Below are positions 1-8,114 of a DNA stretch of 41,846 bases, piece after piece. Positions within the stretch are counted from its first letter, which is position 1; each line of letters starts with the position of its first letter. The position numbers and the translations under genes were made by a program. The stretch is taken from contig JAPKBZ010000035.1 of NCBI GenBank assembly GCA_028823175.1, positions 1-41,846 on the forward strand, read 5' to 3'. This stretch comes from Myxococcota bacterium. Its GTDB lineage: Bacteria; Myxococcota_A; UBA9160; UBA4427. Below the pieces are notes generated by a model. It had not been told where the DNA came from, searched no databases, and saw only the letters and a list, made by a program, of their open reading frames with translations.

Positions 1-60
1 GATTGGCGAGTGGATTGGCGAGTGGATTGGCGAGTGGATTGGCGAGTGGATTGGCGAGTG
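1..60. repeat. 12-bp tandem repeat, five perfect copies
   Basis: The unit GATTGGCGAGTG is repeated five times without a mismatch and runs off the left edge. A degenerate copy (GATCGGCGGATT) follows at 61-72, directly beside the stop codon of the dockerin gene. The array is outside the coding frame. Since it begins at base 1, its true copy number is unknown and the edge may be an assembly break. Confidence 0.95.
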
Positions 61-73
61 GATCGGCGGATTG

Positions 74-313
74 CTAGTTGGAGGCGGCCAGATGTGCGTT
101 GACATCGGCGAGGGAAATGGCTCCGTCGCCGTCGTAATCGCAATTGGCAAGGCTCGTGCCCTCGCTCAACGTGTTGTTGGCGGCGACCAGTGCGTCGAGG
201 TCGGCGCCGTCTACGGCGCCGTCGCCGTTGCAGTCGCCGGCGGCGGCCAAAGCGGCGGGGGCGCTCAAAATCAGCCCCAGCGTTGCGAGCAGGATCGTTG
301 TTCTGCGAAACAT
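74..313 (-). CDS. Small secreted stand-alone dockerin-like (EF-hand) protein
   Basis: This 79-residue protein has a signal peptide (basic start, hydrophobic run, probable cleavage after ALA near residue 23). The mature part is little more than two calcium-binding loops, DCNGDGAVDGAD and DYDGDGAISLAD, spaced about 35 residues apart as in type I dockerin domains. Dockerins normally sit at the end of larger enzymes and bind cohesins; here there is no other domain. I chose the ATG at 313, which has AGGGAG six bases upstream, over an in-frame TTG one codon earlier. The stop is followed by a 12-bp tandem repeat. It may be an adaptor, a surface calcium-binding protein or the remnant of a longer gene. 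The fold call is strong; the role is unknown. Confidence 0.8.
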   Translation of the reverse strand: MFRRTTILLATLGLILSAPAALAAAGDCNGDGAVDGADLDALVAANNTLSEGTSLANCDYDGDGAISLADVNAHLAASN

Positions 314-601
314 CAAAATCTCCCTGAGAAAAAGCCCTACGGGCGGTCTCCAGTAGTCTACAGCAGCCTCCCCAGGCTTCCATACCCTCCGCAGCAGATA
401 GGCGCGCCCAGGGTCGTTTTGTGGTGTGTGGTAAATGCGTATTGAAAAAGACCCACTCGATAGAGTCCGAATAAGGTCTGAATAAGGTCCGAATAAGGTC
501 CGATTGTGGCCCAGTTGCGGCTCGATCTGAAAGGCCGGGAAGGGCGCCCCTCCGCCCGGGCTGAAATCCAGAAATTCGGGAGGGCGCAGTGCTCCGGGAT
601 T
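314..601. other. Intergenic region upstream of the dockerin gene
   Basis: About 288 bases without a convincing gene, between the dockerin start and the end of the lipoprotein gene. The part next to the dockerin gene should hold its promoter. The only clear structure is the direct-repeat block at 470-502. Small reading frames crossing here are antisense continuations and have no ribosome-binding site. Confidence 0.6.
470..502. repeat. Three 11-bp direct repeats, possible operator
   Basis: AATAAGGTCTG at 470-480 is followed head to tail by AATAAGGTCCG at 481-491 and 492-502, with a partial copy (GAGTCCG) just before. The repeat is more AT-rich than its surroundings. It lies 157-189 bases upstream of the dockerin start, where an activator could bind. 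One helical turn per unit is compatible with cooperative protein binding. It could also be simple slippage sequence. Confidence 0.55.
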
Positions 602-1456
602 CTAATTGGCCGGGACCACCGTCGCCTCGACGGCTTCCCGGACCCTCGGGTCGGGGTGCTGTCGCAGGGCCATGACGTTCGAGATCGTCGAGGGCCGACC
701 GATCGTCTTCAGCGAACCGATAGCCGCGACGACGACCTCGGGGTGTTCGCTCTCCAGCGCTTTCAGGAGCGGGGGCACCGCGGCGTTGGGGCTGAAGACG
801 GCCAGCTGCTTGGCCGCCCAGACCTTGATTTCCAGGGCCAGGCCCTCCTTTTCTAGGGCCTGGATGACCACGGCGACCTTGTCGCTCTCGTTGCCGGGAG
901 AGGATTCGATGGTTTCCTTGGGGATTACGATCAGGCTGATGGGGCCATCCTCGCCCTCACCGCCGCCGCTGGCGTTTCCGGAGCCCTCGGATTTGGCTCC
1001 GAGTTCCGGGTCGGGCCCCTCCGGGACGGATGTCCAGCGAGTGCTCTCTTCCGCCAGGGCAAGCCAGGCGCGTCCGGTGGCTCGGTCCGCACGCAACAAA
1101 CGCGCAGGCCCGCCGAGTTTCGTGGGTTTCAGGGAGAAGAGCGCATAGCGTCCGTTCCAGTTGGGCTCGCCCTCATCTTCCGGGGTGGCGCCGAGCATCG
1201 CCCAGCCGCCGTCGCCGGTTTCCTCCACCATCCAGACCACGCCGAGCTGGGTGTCCACGCGCAGAATCAGCTTGCCCGAGCGGACGAATTGAAAGCGCCG
1301 CTCCTCGTAGTCGGCCTCCGTCCCCGCCGTATTCCCCGTGGGATTCGTAGCCTCCCCGCACCCCGTCACGGCGAGCAGCGCTAGGAGCAGTGCGGCCAGG
1401 ACGGGTCTGCCGAGCCGGTATTGCGATGAAATGCGCTTCGGGGTTGTCGGCTTCAT
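602..1456 (-). CDS. Lipoprotein with C-terminal HEAT-like repeats
   Basis: The predicted 284-residue protein begins with a basic stretch and a hydrophobic helix ending in VTGC, so Cys33 is the likely lipidated residue. Residues about 50-150 hold two related beta-rich segments, each with a pattern of R(V/A)D, a turn, then VW or AW, resembling blades of a small beta structure. A low-complexity Gly/Ser/Glu linker follows. Residues about 200-284 read as two or three HEAT-type helical repeats (AVPPLLKALES, then AIGSLKTIG). The open frame extends upstream to 1690, but the signal sequence fixes the ATG at 1456; AGGAG lies about 13 bases upstream. It is downstream of ileS with a 169-base gap, so it may be read from that transcript. 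Function unknown; probably a periplasmic protein-binding scaffold. Confidence 0.75.
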   Translation of the reverse strand: MKPTTPKRISSQYRLGRPVLAALLLALLAVTGCGEATNPTGNTAGTEADYEERRFQFVRSGKLILRVDTQLGVVWMVEETGDGGWAMLGATPEDEGEPNWNGRYALFSLKPTKLGGPARLLRADRATGRAWLALAEESTRWTSVPEGPDPELGAKSEGSGNASGGGEGEDGPISLIVIPKETIESSPGNESDKVAVVIQALEKEGLALEIKVWAAKQLAVFSPNAAVPPLLKALESEHPEVVVAAIGSLKTIGRPSTISNVMALRQHPDPRVREAVEATVVPAN

Positions 1457-1625
1457 GGTTCGGCGAACTCCTGGTTCTGCGAGGACGCGGCCTCGAGTGT
1501 GGATCGCGGAGAGATTGGCCTGTCCGGAGCGTAGGCCGGCCCGGTGAGCCGGCGCCCGCTTCGACTCTGGGGCCGAGGAGAGCAGCATATCAAAGCGACG
1601 CCCCTTGGGCGCGCCCCGGGGGCGC

Positions 1626-4600
1626 TTATCGGTCCTGGGAGCGGCCTGGCTCGCTGGGCTGAAGACCGATGCGAACCTCCTGCCCGCCAAGTCGGGCGGG
1701 GCGTACCCTAAGGCCCGGCGTGGCCGGCTCCTCGGAGCCGGGAGGGGCGAGAATCAACTCGGTTGCCAGGGTCTGCTCGCTCACGTACTCGCGAAAATTC
1801 TCCACGGCCCGGCGCCAATCCTCGGGGAGAGGAAGTTCAAGGCGAATGCGGTCGGCGACGTGAAGGCCGGCCTCCTTGCGCGCCTGTTGAACCGCGCGGA
1901 CGACGTCCCGGGCCATGCCCTCCTCGACGAGTTCGGGGGTCAGTTCGAGATCGAGCACCACGATGGCGTCATTGCCCGGGAGAGCCTGGCAGGCGATGCC
2001 CTCTCGGGGCGAAAGCGTGAGGGAAAACTCCCCGGCTTCGAGCACGGTTCCCGCGACTTCGACCCCGCCGCCCTCGAGGCTCGTCCACTCCCCCTTCTTC
2101 GCGGCGGCGATCACGACCTTGGTCTCCTTGCCCAGCCGGGGCCCGAGGGCCTTGGCGTTGACTTTGAGGCCAAAGGTCGCGTAGGCGTCGATCTCATCGC
2201 TGAGTTCCACGCGCTTGACGTTGACCTCGTCGGCAATCAAATCGAGGTAGGGGCGAAGCTTCTCGTTGTCCGCCCCGGCCACGACCAACTCCGCCAGGGG
2301 CTGGCGCACCCGGGCGTTCTCGGCGGCCCGCAGCGCGAGGGTCGCCGAACAGACATCGCGGACGTGATCCATTTCGGCGACGAGGCCCGGGTCGATAGCG
2401 GCTTCCAACTCGCCGGGCCAGTCGGCGAGGTGCACGCTCTCCTCCCCGGTCAATCCCCGGTAGATCTCCTCGCTGATCAAGGGCAGCAGGGGGCTCGCCG
2501 CCCGGCAGAGCACGACGAGGGCGGTGTAGAGGGTGTCGTAGGCATCCTGCTTATCCTGGTCGCGCTCGGCCTTCCAGAAGCGCGGGCGGCTGCGCCGGAT
2601 ATACCAGTTGTTGAGAGCGTCGATATGCGAGACGACCCGCGAGCACGCCCCCGCCAAGTCGTAGCGGTCGAGATCCTCGCCCAGGCCGGCCACGAGCTCT
2701 TGGGTCTTGGCCAGGATATAGCGGTCGAGAAGGTGATTCGAATCCGTGCGCAGGCGAGCCTCGATGCCGTCGGTATTCGCGTAGAGGGCGAAGAAATACC
2801 AGGCATTCCAGATCGGGTTGATGACCAGGCGCACCGAATCCTTAATCGATTTGCCATCGCGGTCGATCTTGAGATCGCCGCCCCGAACCACCGGCGACGA
2901 AACCAGGAACCAGCGCAGGGCGTCGGAGCCGATGCTTTCGAAGACCTCTTCGGGGTCGGGATAATTGCGCAGGCGCTTGCTGAGCTTTTTGCCGTCCTCG
3001 GCGAGCACGACCCCATGACAGAGGCAATTCTTGAACGGGGGCCGATCGAAGAGCGCCGTGGACATCACCATCATGAGATAGAACCAGCCCCGGGTCTGGG
3101 CCCCGTACTCGGTGATGAAATCGGCGGGAAAATGGTTCTCGAACCAGTCCTTGTTCTCGAAGGGGTAGTGAACCTGGGCGAAGGGCATGGAGCCCGATTC
3201 GAACCAGCAATCGAGGACCTCGGGAACCCGGCGCATCATGGATTGGCCGCTGGGGTCGTCGGGATTGGGGCGCACCAGGGCGTCGATGAAGGGCCGGTGG
3301 AGGTCGTCGGGGCGGACGCCGAAATCGCGCTCGATCTCGTCGAGGCTGCCGTAGACATCGACGCGCGGGTATTCGGGGTTATCGCTCTTCCAAATCGGGA
3401 TCGGCGTGCCCCAGAAGCGGTTGCGCGAGATCGCCCAATCGCGCGCGCCCTCGAGCCATTTTCCGAAGAGGCCGTCGCGCACGTTGTGGGGGATCCAGTT
3501 GATCTCCTGGTTGAGTTCGACCATGCGGTCCCGGATCGAAACCACGTCGACATACCACGAGTCGAGGGCCTTGTAGATCAGCGGGGTGTCCGTCCGCCAA
3601 CAGTGGGGATAGTTGTGGACGTAGCTCTCTTCCTTGACCACGGCGCCCGCGCTCCGGAGCGCCCGCACGATGGGGGTATTGGCCTCGAAGACCTGGAGCC
3701 CCGACCAATCGGGCACCTGGTCGGTGAAACAACCGGCGTCGTCCACCGGGCAGACCACTGGAATTCCCGCCGCCCGGCAGGTCGCCATGTCGTCTTCGCC
3801 GAAGCCCGGGGCCAGATGGACGATCCCCGTGCCGTCCTCGGTGTTGACGAAATCCGCGGCGAGCACCCGAAACGCGCCCTCGGTCTCGGCGAAGAAGGGA
3901 AAGAGCGGGGCGTAGCTCCGGCCGACGAGTTCGCTCCCTTTGAGCCCGCCGATGCGCTCGGCCTCGGCGAGTTCCTTTTCGAGTTTGCCGCAGGTCTCTT
4001 CGGCGAGGACGACGTAGCCCTCGCCCAGGCGGTAGATCGCATAGTCGATGTCCTCGCCCACGGCGAGGGCGAGGTTCGAGGGCAGGGTCCAGGGCGTGGT
4101 CGTCCAGGCGAGCAGGTCCAGGGGGCCGGGATCGCCGTCGGCCGGGGCCAGGCGAAAGCGCACGGTCACGGCCGGATCCTGGCGCTCCCGGTAGGCGTCG
4201 TCGAGGCGGGTCTCGTGCAGGGAGAGCGGGGTCTGGGCCGCCCACGAATAGGGCATGACCTTGTAGTCCTCGTAGAGCAGGCCCTTGTCGTGCAGTTGTT
4301 TCACGGCCCAGATCAGACTCTCCATGTAGGGGAGATCCAGGGTCTTGTAGTCATTTTCGAAATCGACCCAGCGCGCCGCCCGGTCGATATAGCGCTCCCA
4401 TTCCTGGGTGTACTTCATCACCGAGGAGCGACAGTGGGCGTTGAAGCGGTCGATGCCGAATTCCACGATGGCGCTGCGGCCCGAGACGCCGAGCTCTTTT
4501 TCCGCTTCCATCTCGGCGGGCAGGCCGTGGCAATCCCAGCCGAAGCGCCGCTCCACCCTCCGGCCGCGCAGGGTCTGGTAGCGGGGGATGATGTCCTTGA

Positions 4601-4826
4601 TGTAGCTGGTGATCAGGTGGCCGTAATGGGGAAGCCCGTTGGCGAAGGGCGGTCCATCGTAGAAGACATACTCGTTCTCGCCCTGGTCGCCGGTCTCCCG
4701 GCCTTCCACCGAGCGCCGAAACGTGTCGTTCTCACGCCAGCTTGCGAGGACGCGATTCTCGAGTTCCGAGAAATTCGGCTGGGGGTCGACTTCGGGATAG
4801 GGCTGGGCGGAGGCGCGTTCGGTCAC
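1626..4826 (-). CDS. ileS: Isoleucyl-tRNA synthetase, type 2 (eukaryote-like)
   Basis: Charges tRNA-Ile with isoleucine in the cytoplasm. The 1066-residue protein has the class I signatures HYGH (67-70) and KLSKR (about 614-618). It also carries the CP1 editing region, the family blocks FGWDCHGLP and NRFWGTPIP, an anticodon-binding domain, and a long C-terminal domain typical of type 2 enzymes. Type 2 IleS is the class associated with natural mupirocin tolerance. The open frame runs on to 5042, but that extension overlaps recX and is not conserved in character; the GTG at 4826 has CGAGAG 6-11 bases upstream and gives the usual N-terminus (NFSELENRVLASW). It follows recX with a 92-base gap and is probably co-transcribed with it. 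Confidence 0.97.
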   Translation of the reverse strand: MTERASAQPYPEVDPQPNFSELENRVLASWRENDTFRRSVEGRETGDQGENEYVFYDGPPFANGLPHYGHLITSYIKDIIPRYQTLRGRRVERRFGWDCHGLPAEMEAEKELGVSGRSAIVEFGIDRFNAHCRSSVMKYTQEWERYIDRAARWVDFENDYKTLDLPYMESLIWAVKQLHDKGLLYEDYKVMPYSWAAQTPLSLHETRLDDAYRERQDPAVTVRFRLAPADGDPGPLDLLAWTTTPWTLPSNLALAVGEDIDYAIYRLGEGYVVLAEETCGKLEKELAEAERIGGLKGSELVGRSYAPLFPFFAETEGAFRVLAADFVNTEDGTGIVHLAPGFGEDDMATCRAAGIPVVCPVDDAGCFTDQVPDWSGLQVFEANTPIVRALRSAGAVVKEESYVHNYPHCWRTDTPLIYKALDSWYVDVVSIRDRMVELNQEINWIPHNVRDGLFGKWLEGARDWAISRNRFWGTPIPIWKSDNPEYPRVDVYGSLDEIERDFGVRPDDLHRPFIDALVRPNPDDPSGQSMMRRVPEVLDCWFESGSMPFAQVHYPFENKDWFENHFPADFITEYGAQTRGWFYLMMVMSTALFDRPPFKNCLCHGVVLAEDGKKLSKRLRNYPDPEEVFESIGSDALRWFLVSSPVVRGGDLKIDRDGKSIKDSVRLVINPIWNAWYFFALYANTDGIEARLRTDSNHLLDRYILAKTQELVAGLGEDLDRYDLAGACSRVVSHIDALNNWYIRRSRPRFWKAERDQDKQDAYDTLYTALVVLCRAASPLLPLISEEIYRGLTGEESVHLADWPGELEAAIDPGLVAEMDHVRDVCSATLALRAAENARVRQPLAELVVAGADNEKLRPYLDLIADEVNVKRVELSDEIDAYATFGLKVNAKALGPRLGKETKVVIAAAKKGEWTSLEGGGVEVAGTVLEAGEFSLTLSPREGIACQALPGNDAIVVLDLELTPELVEEGMARDVVRAVQQARKEAGLHVADRIRLELPLPEDWRRAVENFREYVSEQTLATELILAPPGSEEPATPGLRVRPARLGGQEVRIGLQPSEPGRSQDR

Positions 4827-4918
4827 GGTGGTCTCTCGACTCTCATCGGGGGCTGGTTCTTCTTTCGAGGGAATGACATTACCACAGGGCCAAGCATCCC
4901 TGTGCCCCGGGTTCGGGT

Positions 4919-5554
4919 CTAGGGGGTATCCAGCGCTCGGGCGGCGACCTCGAAGCTGAAGCCGGCCCGGGCCAGAGCCCCGAGCTCCTTCTTCCGCTTT
5001 AGCCTTTGTCTCTCGGCTCTTTCCGAGTCTTCGTGCTCGCAATCCCCGGGTGTGTCCGCCTCCGGGGCACCGAGGGGGTTGCCCCGCCTGTGAACGCCCA
5101 GGCGCCTACGTCGGGCATAGGTGAGGGCGGCTTCGAGCTCGGCCTCGGCATCCCCGACTTCCTCGAGAAGCTGGGCGCGCAGGGCGCCCGAAATGCCCTT
5201 TTCGTGGAGCGCTGCGGCGACTTTTCGTAACGAGCCCCCACGGCCGCGAATCCGCTGAGCCAGGGCCTGGCCATAGCGGCGGTCGTCGAGAAAACCGAGC
5301 TCCGACATGCGGGCGAGGGTGGCCTCGATCGAGGCCGCGGTCGCCTCCCGATCCTCCTCGTCGCCGTGGTGGGTGCGGCTGCGCTCGGCGCGCCTCTCCA
5401 GAACCGCTCGCAGACCCGCCGAGGAGCTGGGATAGCGCTCGAGGTGGCGAAGGGCGGCGCGCTCGAAATCCCCGGCCGAAATGCGAGGCGGCGCTTTTCG
5501 TCGCTTCCGCCGCCTTCTTCCCGGTCCCTGGGCCTCGCTGGGTTCTTCGTCCAT
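4919..5554 (-). CDS. recX: Regulatory protein RecX
   Basis: RecX binds and modulates RecA filaments. The 211-residue protein shows the family's three-helix repeat architecture: an N-terminal basic segment, AALRHLERYPSS, then LARMSELGFLDDRRYGQALAQ, the most conserved block, and LRKVAAALHEKGI. A second set of repeats at the C-terminus ends in LARAGFSFEVAARAL. A charged linker (residues about 140-180) separates the last repeats and is longer than usual. The ATG at 5554 lies 80 bases from the divergent mutM start. recA, the common neighbour, is not in the window. Family call is firm; regulation is not visible. Confidence 0.9.
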   Translation of the reverse strand: MDEEPSEAQGPGRRRRKRRKAPPRISAGDFERAALRHLERYPSSSAGLRAVLERRAERSRTHHGDEEDREATAASIEATLARMSELGFLDDRRYGQALAQRIRGRGGSLRKVAAALHEKGISGALRAQLLEEVGDAEAELEAALTYARRRRLGVHRRGNPLGAPEADTPGDCEHEDSERAERQRLKRKKELGALARAGFSFEVAARALDTP

Positions 5555-5617
5555 GGCGTTCTCGTTCGGGCGCGGGGGTTTGCCGGTTTGGGCGGGGGGT
5601 TGCCCAAGGATGCGGGC

Positions 5618-5623
5618 TAGACT
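5618..5623 (+). promoter_or_regulatory. Possible -10 element of mutM, short leader
   Basis: TAGACT ends 11 bases before the mutM ATG, so a start of transcription about 7 bases downstream would leave a leader of only a few bases. No Shine-Dalgarno sequence precedes the ATG. TTGCCC at 5600-5605 is too close (12 bases) for a normal -35. Tentative. Confidence 0.3.
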
Positions 5624-5634
5624 GGCTTTCGTCC

Positions 5635-6510
5635 ATGCCTGAATTGCCCGAAGTCGAAGTCACTCGTCGCCGCATCGCGCCGCTGCTGGTGGGCCGCCGC
5701 ATCGCGGCCGTCGCCACCACGCCGCCGAGCTACGTCTTCGTGACCCCCCCTGGCCGCCTGCGCCGGCTCCTCCCGGGTCGCAGGGTGGAGGCGGTCGATC
5801 GACTGGGGAAATACCTGCTGGTGCGCCTGGACGATGGCGCCACCCTGATGATTCACCTGGGCATGACGGGACAGCTCTTCTCGAGCGAGGCCCGCAGTCC
5901 CCGGCTGCTCTCTGCCACCGCGCGCGCCTCTCTGGCTCCCGAGGAGCAGGCGGGTTTCGAGCCCGACGCCCACACCCATCTGGTCCTCGAGATCGAGGGG
6001 AAGGGGCCGGACGTCTATTTCCGCGACGTTCGAAAATTCGGAAAATTGCTCTGGCTCGCGCCGGGGGAGGGCCACCCCCGGCTCGATCGCCTGGGTGGGG
6101 ACGCCCTGGAAATCGATGGGCCGCGGCTTTTTGCGGCGACCCGCAAGCGCAAGGCGCCCATCAAGGCGCTGCTTCTCGATCAGTCGGTGCTCGCCGGGGT
6201 CGGGAATATCTACGCCGACGAGGCGCTCTTCCTCGCCGGGGTTCGCCCAGGCCGCCGGGCGGCGCGCTTGACCCGGAAGGAGGCCGAGGTTCTCGCGCGA
6301 GAAATCGTGAAGGTGCTTCGGCGCTCCATCGAGACTGGCGGTTCGAGCATCAGTGATTACGTAAACCCGGATGGCAGCGACGGAGGCTATCAGGACGAGC
6401 GGCGGGTCTACGCGCGGAAGGGTGAGCCCTGCCTGGAATGTCGAGCCATCATCGTCCGCCGCGTGGTCGCCCAACGCAGTGCCCATTATTGTCCGGTCTG
6501 TCAGAGCTAA
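5635..6510 (+). CDS. mutM: Formamidopyrimidine-DNA glycosylase (Fpg/MutM)
   Basis: Excises 8-oxoguanine and ring-opened purines and nicks the abasic site. All diagnostic parts are present in 291 residues: the N-terminal PELPEVE with catalytic Pro2 and Glu3, the lysine in LGKYLLVRLDDG, the helix-two-turn-helix block with QSVLAGVGNIYADEALF, and a C-terminal zinc finger with Cys266, Cys269, Cys286 and Cys289. An insertion of about 20 residues rich in Ala/Arg follows the GMTGQLF motif. The ATG start cannot move because Pro2 must be exposed. It is divergent from recX and only 21 bases ahead of rqcH, suggesting a two-gene operon. Confidence 0.97.
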   Translation: MPELPEVEVTRRRIAPLLVGRRIAAVATTPPSYVFVTPPGRLRRLLPGRRVEAVDRLGKYLLVRLDDGATLMIHLGMTGQLFSSEARSPRLLSATARASLAPEEQAGFEPDAHTHLVLEIEGKGPDVYFRDVRKFGKLLWLAPGEGHPRLDRLGGDALEIDGPRLFAATRKRKAPIKALLLDQSVLAGVGNIYADEALFLAGVRPGRRAARLTRKEAEVLAREIVKVLRRSIETGGSSISDYVNPDGSDGGYQDERRVYARKGEPCLECRAIIVRRVVAQRSAHYCPVCQS

Positions 6511-6520
6511 CGAGCCAGGG

Positions 6521-6527
6521 AGAGGAG
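6521..6527 (+). promoter_or_regulatory. Ribosome-binding site setting the GTG start of rqcH
   Basis: AGAGGAG lies 4-5 bases before the GTG at 6532, the first in-frame start after the mutM stop. No in-frame ATG near the conserved N-terminus competes. Confidence 0.7.
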
Positions 6528-6531
6528 TCAG

Positions 6532-8067
6532 GTGCTGAACCTCAACGAATTGCGCCGGGCGGCCAGGATCATCGACGAGCGCTTCGCGGGTCACCGCCTC
6601 GAGCGCTGCGTTCAGCCCGCTCGGGATAGGGTCGTCCTCACCCTCTACGGCCGGGCCCCGGGTGAGGAAAAAGGACGCAAGCGTTTTCTCATGCTCTGTG
6701 TCCACCCGACGTCGGGGCGGGTCTCGGAAGTCGAGGGTCTTCCCAAGGCCCCCGCGAATCCCCCCGCCTTCGTAAGCTGGATTCGTGCGCACCTTCCGAG
6801 CGCCCGGCTTAGGGGCGCCCGCATATTGGGCGACGACCGGGTCCTTGCGTTGGCCTTCGAGGCCTCCGAGGGGCGTTTCGAGTTGGTGCTCTCGCTACTC
6901 GCGAAGCGCAGCAACCTCTATCTACTAGACGCCGAGGGGCAGGTGATCCTGGCCCTGCGCTCTCCCGCCGATACCCGTCCCGAGCTCGTCCCCGGCGCGG
7001 CGTTCGCCGTGCCCTCGAGCGGCGTTCCGAATCCGGGTGAGGATCGCTTTGCCTCCGCGCCCGATCCAGACTGGCTCGGCGCCAGCGAAGAGCATTACGC
7101 TTCGGACGAGGGCGAGCGTGAGTCGGTGGACCTTGCCCGGGAGATCCGAAAAGTCTTGAAGCGCGAGACGAAGAACGCCGAGCGGCGTCTGGCCAAGATC
7201 GAGTCCGAACTCGCCGAGGCCGACCAGGCCAGCGAACTTCAACGTCACGGCGAACTTCTCAAGGGCTCCCTCGGTTCGATTCGGAAAGGGGCGAGCGAGG
7301 TTCGCGTGCGCGATTACGCGACTGAAGAGGAGGTGACGATCGCGCTCGATCCGACCCTGGGCCCCCGGGAGAACCTCGAGGCCACTTTCAAGCGCTACCA
7401 GAAATTGCTGCGCCGGCTCACCAAGGCCGGGGGGCAGGTCGAGGAGGCCCGCAGCTGGAGAGACAAGCTGACCGCTCTCCAGACGCGGCTCGAAGAGGTG
7501 CAGAGCGAAGCGGGCGGGGAGGAAGAAGCCGAGCGCGCCGGCCTCGAGGCCATTGCGGCGGATCCCGATATCACCCGGCTGCTCGGCCGCCGCCGGGCCG
7601 CCCAGGCCTCGCCCCGGTCGGCCCCGCCCCCGGAGTCCACGCTCCCCGCCCGGCTTCGTAGCCTGGACCGGGCCCTCGTCCCCCGGCGCTACCGGAGCCG
7701 GGACGGCCTCGAGATCTGGGTGGGTCGAAGCGATGCGGGCAACGATCACCTCACCACGCGTTTGGCCCGGGGCAAGGATCTCTTCTTCCACCTGGCGGGG
7801 GCGCCGGGTAGCCACGTGGTCCTGCGCACCGAGGGCCGCGAGGACCCTCCGCCGGAGTCCGTCCTCGATGCCTGCGAGTTGGCCGTGCATTTTTCGAAAC
7901 AGAAGAACGCCGGCCACGCCGAGGTGCACGTCGTCCCCATCAAGCAGGTCTCCAAGCCCCGGGGCGCCAAGAAGGGGCTTGTCTATGTCACCGGCGGCCG
8001 CTCGATCCGCCTGCGCCGCGAGGAGGATCGCCTGCGCCGCTTGATGGACGACCGCATCGAGTTCTGA
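6532..8067 (+). CDS. rqcH: NFACT family ribosome quality-control protein (RqcH/Rqc2-like)
   Basis: Members bind stalled large ribosomal subunits and, in bacteria, recruit tRNA-Ala to add alanine tails. The 511-residue protein has an N-terminal NFACT-N domain (about 1-180) with the family Asp-Arg pair at 102-103 (LGDDRVLAL). A charged coiled coil follows at about 200-340 (LKRETKNAERRLAKIESEL and similar). The C-terminal NFACT-R domain (about 385-511) includes NDHLTTRLARGKDLFFHL, GSHVVLR and PRGAKKGLVYV. The coiled coil carries the helix-hairpin part, so the protein appears complete though slightly shorter than the Bacillus type (about 570). It starts 21 bases after mutM. Older annotations call this family fibronectin-binding protein. 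Confidence 0.88.
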   Translation: MLNLNELRRAARIIDERFAGHRLERCVQPARDRVVLTLYGRAPGEEKGRKRFLMLCVHPTSGRVSEVEGLPKAPANPPAFVSWIRAHLPSARLRGARILGDDRVLALAFEASEGRFELVLSLLAKRSNLYLLDAEGQVILALRSPADTRPELVPGAAFAVPSSGVPNPGEDRFASAPDPDWLGASEEHYASDEGERESVDLAREIRKVLKRETKNAERRLAKIESELAEADQASELQRHGELLKGSLGSIRKGASEVRVRDYATEEEVTIALDPTLGPRENLEATFKRYQKLLRRLTKAGGQVEEARSWRDKLTALQTRLEEVQSEAGGEEEAERAGLEAIAADPDITRLLGRRRAAQASPRSAPPPESTLPARLRSLDRALVPRRYRSRDGLEIWVGRSDAGNDHLTTRLARGKDLFFHLAGAPGSHVVLRTEGREDPPPESVLDACELAVHFSKQKNAGHAEVHVVPIKQVSKPRGAKKGLVYVTGGRSIRLRREEDRLRRLMDDRIEF

Positions 8068-8090
8068 AGCGTCCGGTCGCGGGGGGCGGC

Positions 8091-8114
8091 CCGAAGCCTA
8101 GCTTCGGCCGAAGC
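8091..8114. terminator. Nested hairpin between convergent rqcH and exporter genes
   Basis: CCGAAGC (8091-8097), CTA, GCTTCGG (8101-8107), then CCGAAGC (8108-8114). The first pair makes a 7-bp stem whose loop is the exporter's stop codon; the second pair is a 14-bp perfect palindrome inside its last codons. The two hairpins are mutually exclusive. No T-run follows, so rho-independent termination is uncertain. Confidence 0.4.

Noticed and set aside
1457..1690. N-terminal extension of the lipoprotein
   Set aside because: It would bury the signal peptide and lipobox and overlap the ileS end.
1605..4922. Open reading frame of 1105 codons antisense to ileS
   Set aside because: It is the mirror of a strongly coding GC-rich gene; its protein is low-complexity in character, and it has no ribosome-binding site or recognisable domain.
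4827..5042. N-terminal extension of ileS by 72 residues
   Set aside because: It overlaps recX, is arginine/proline-rich, and the GTG at 4826 has a good ribosome-binding site and gives the normal N-terminus.
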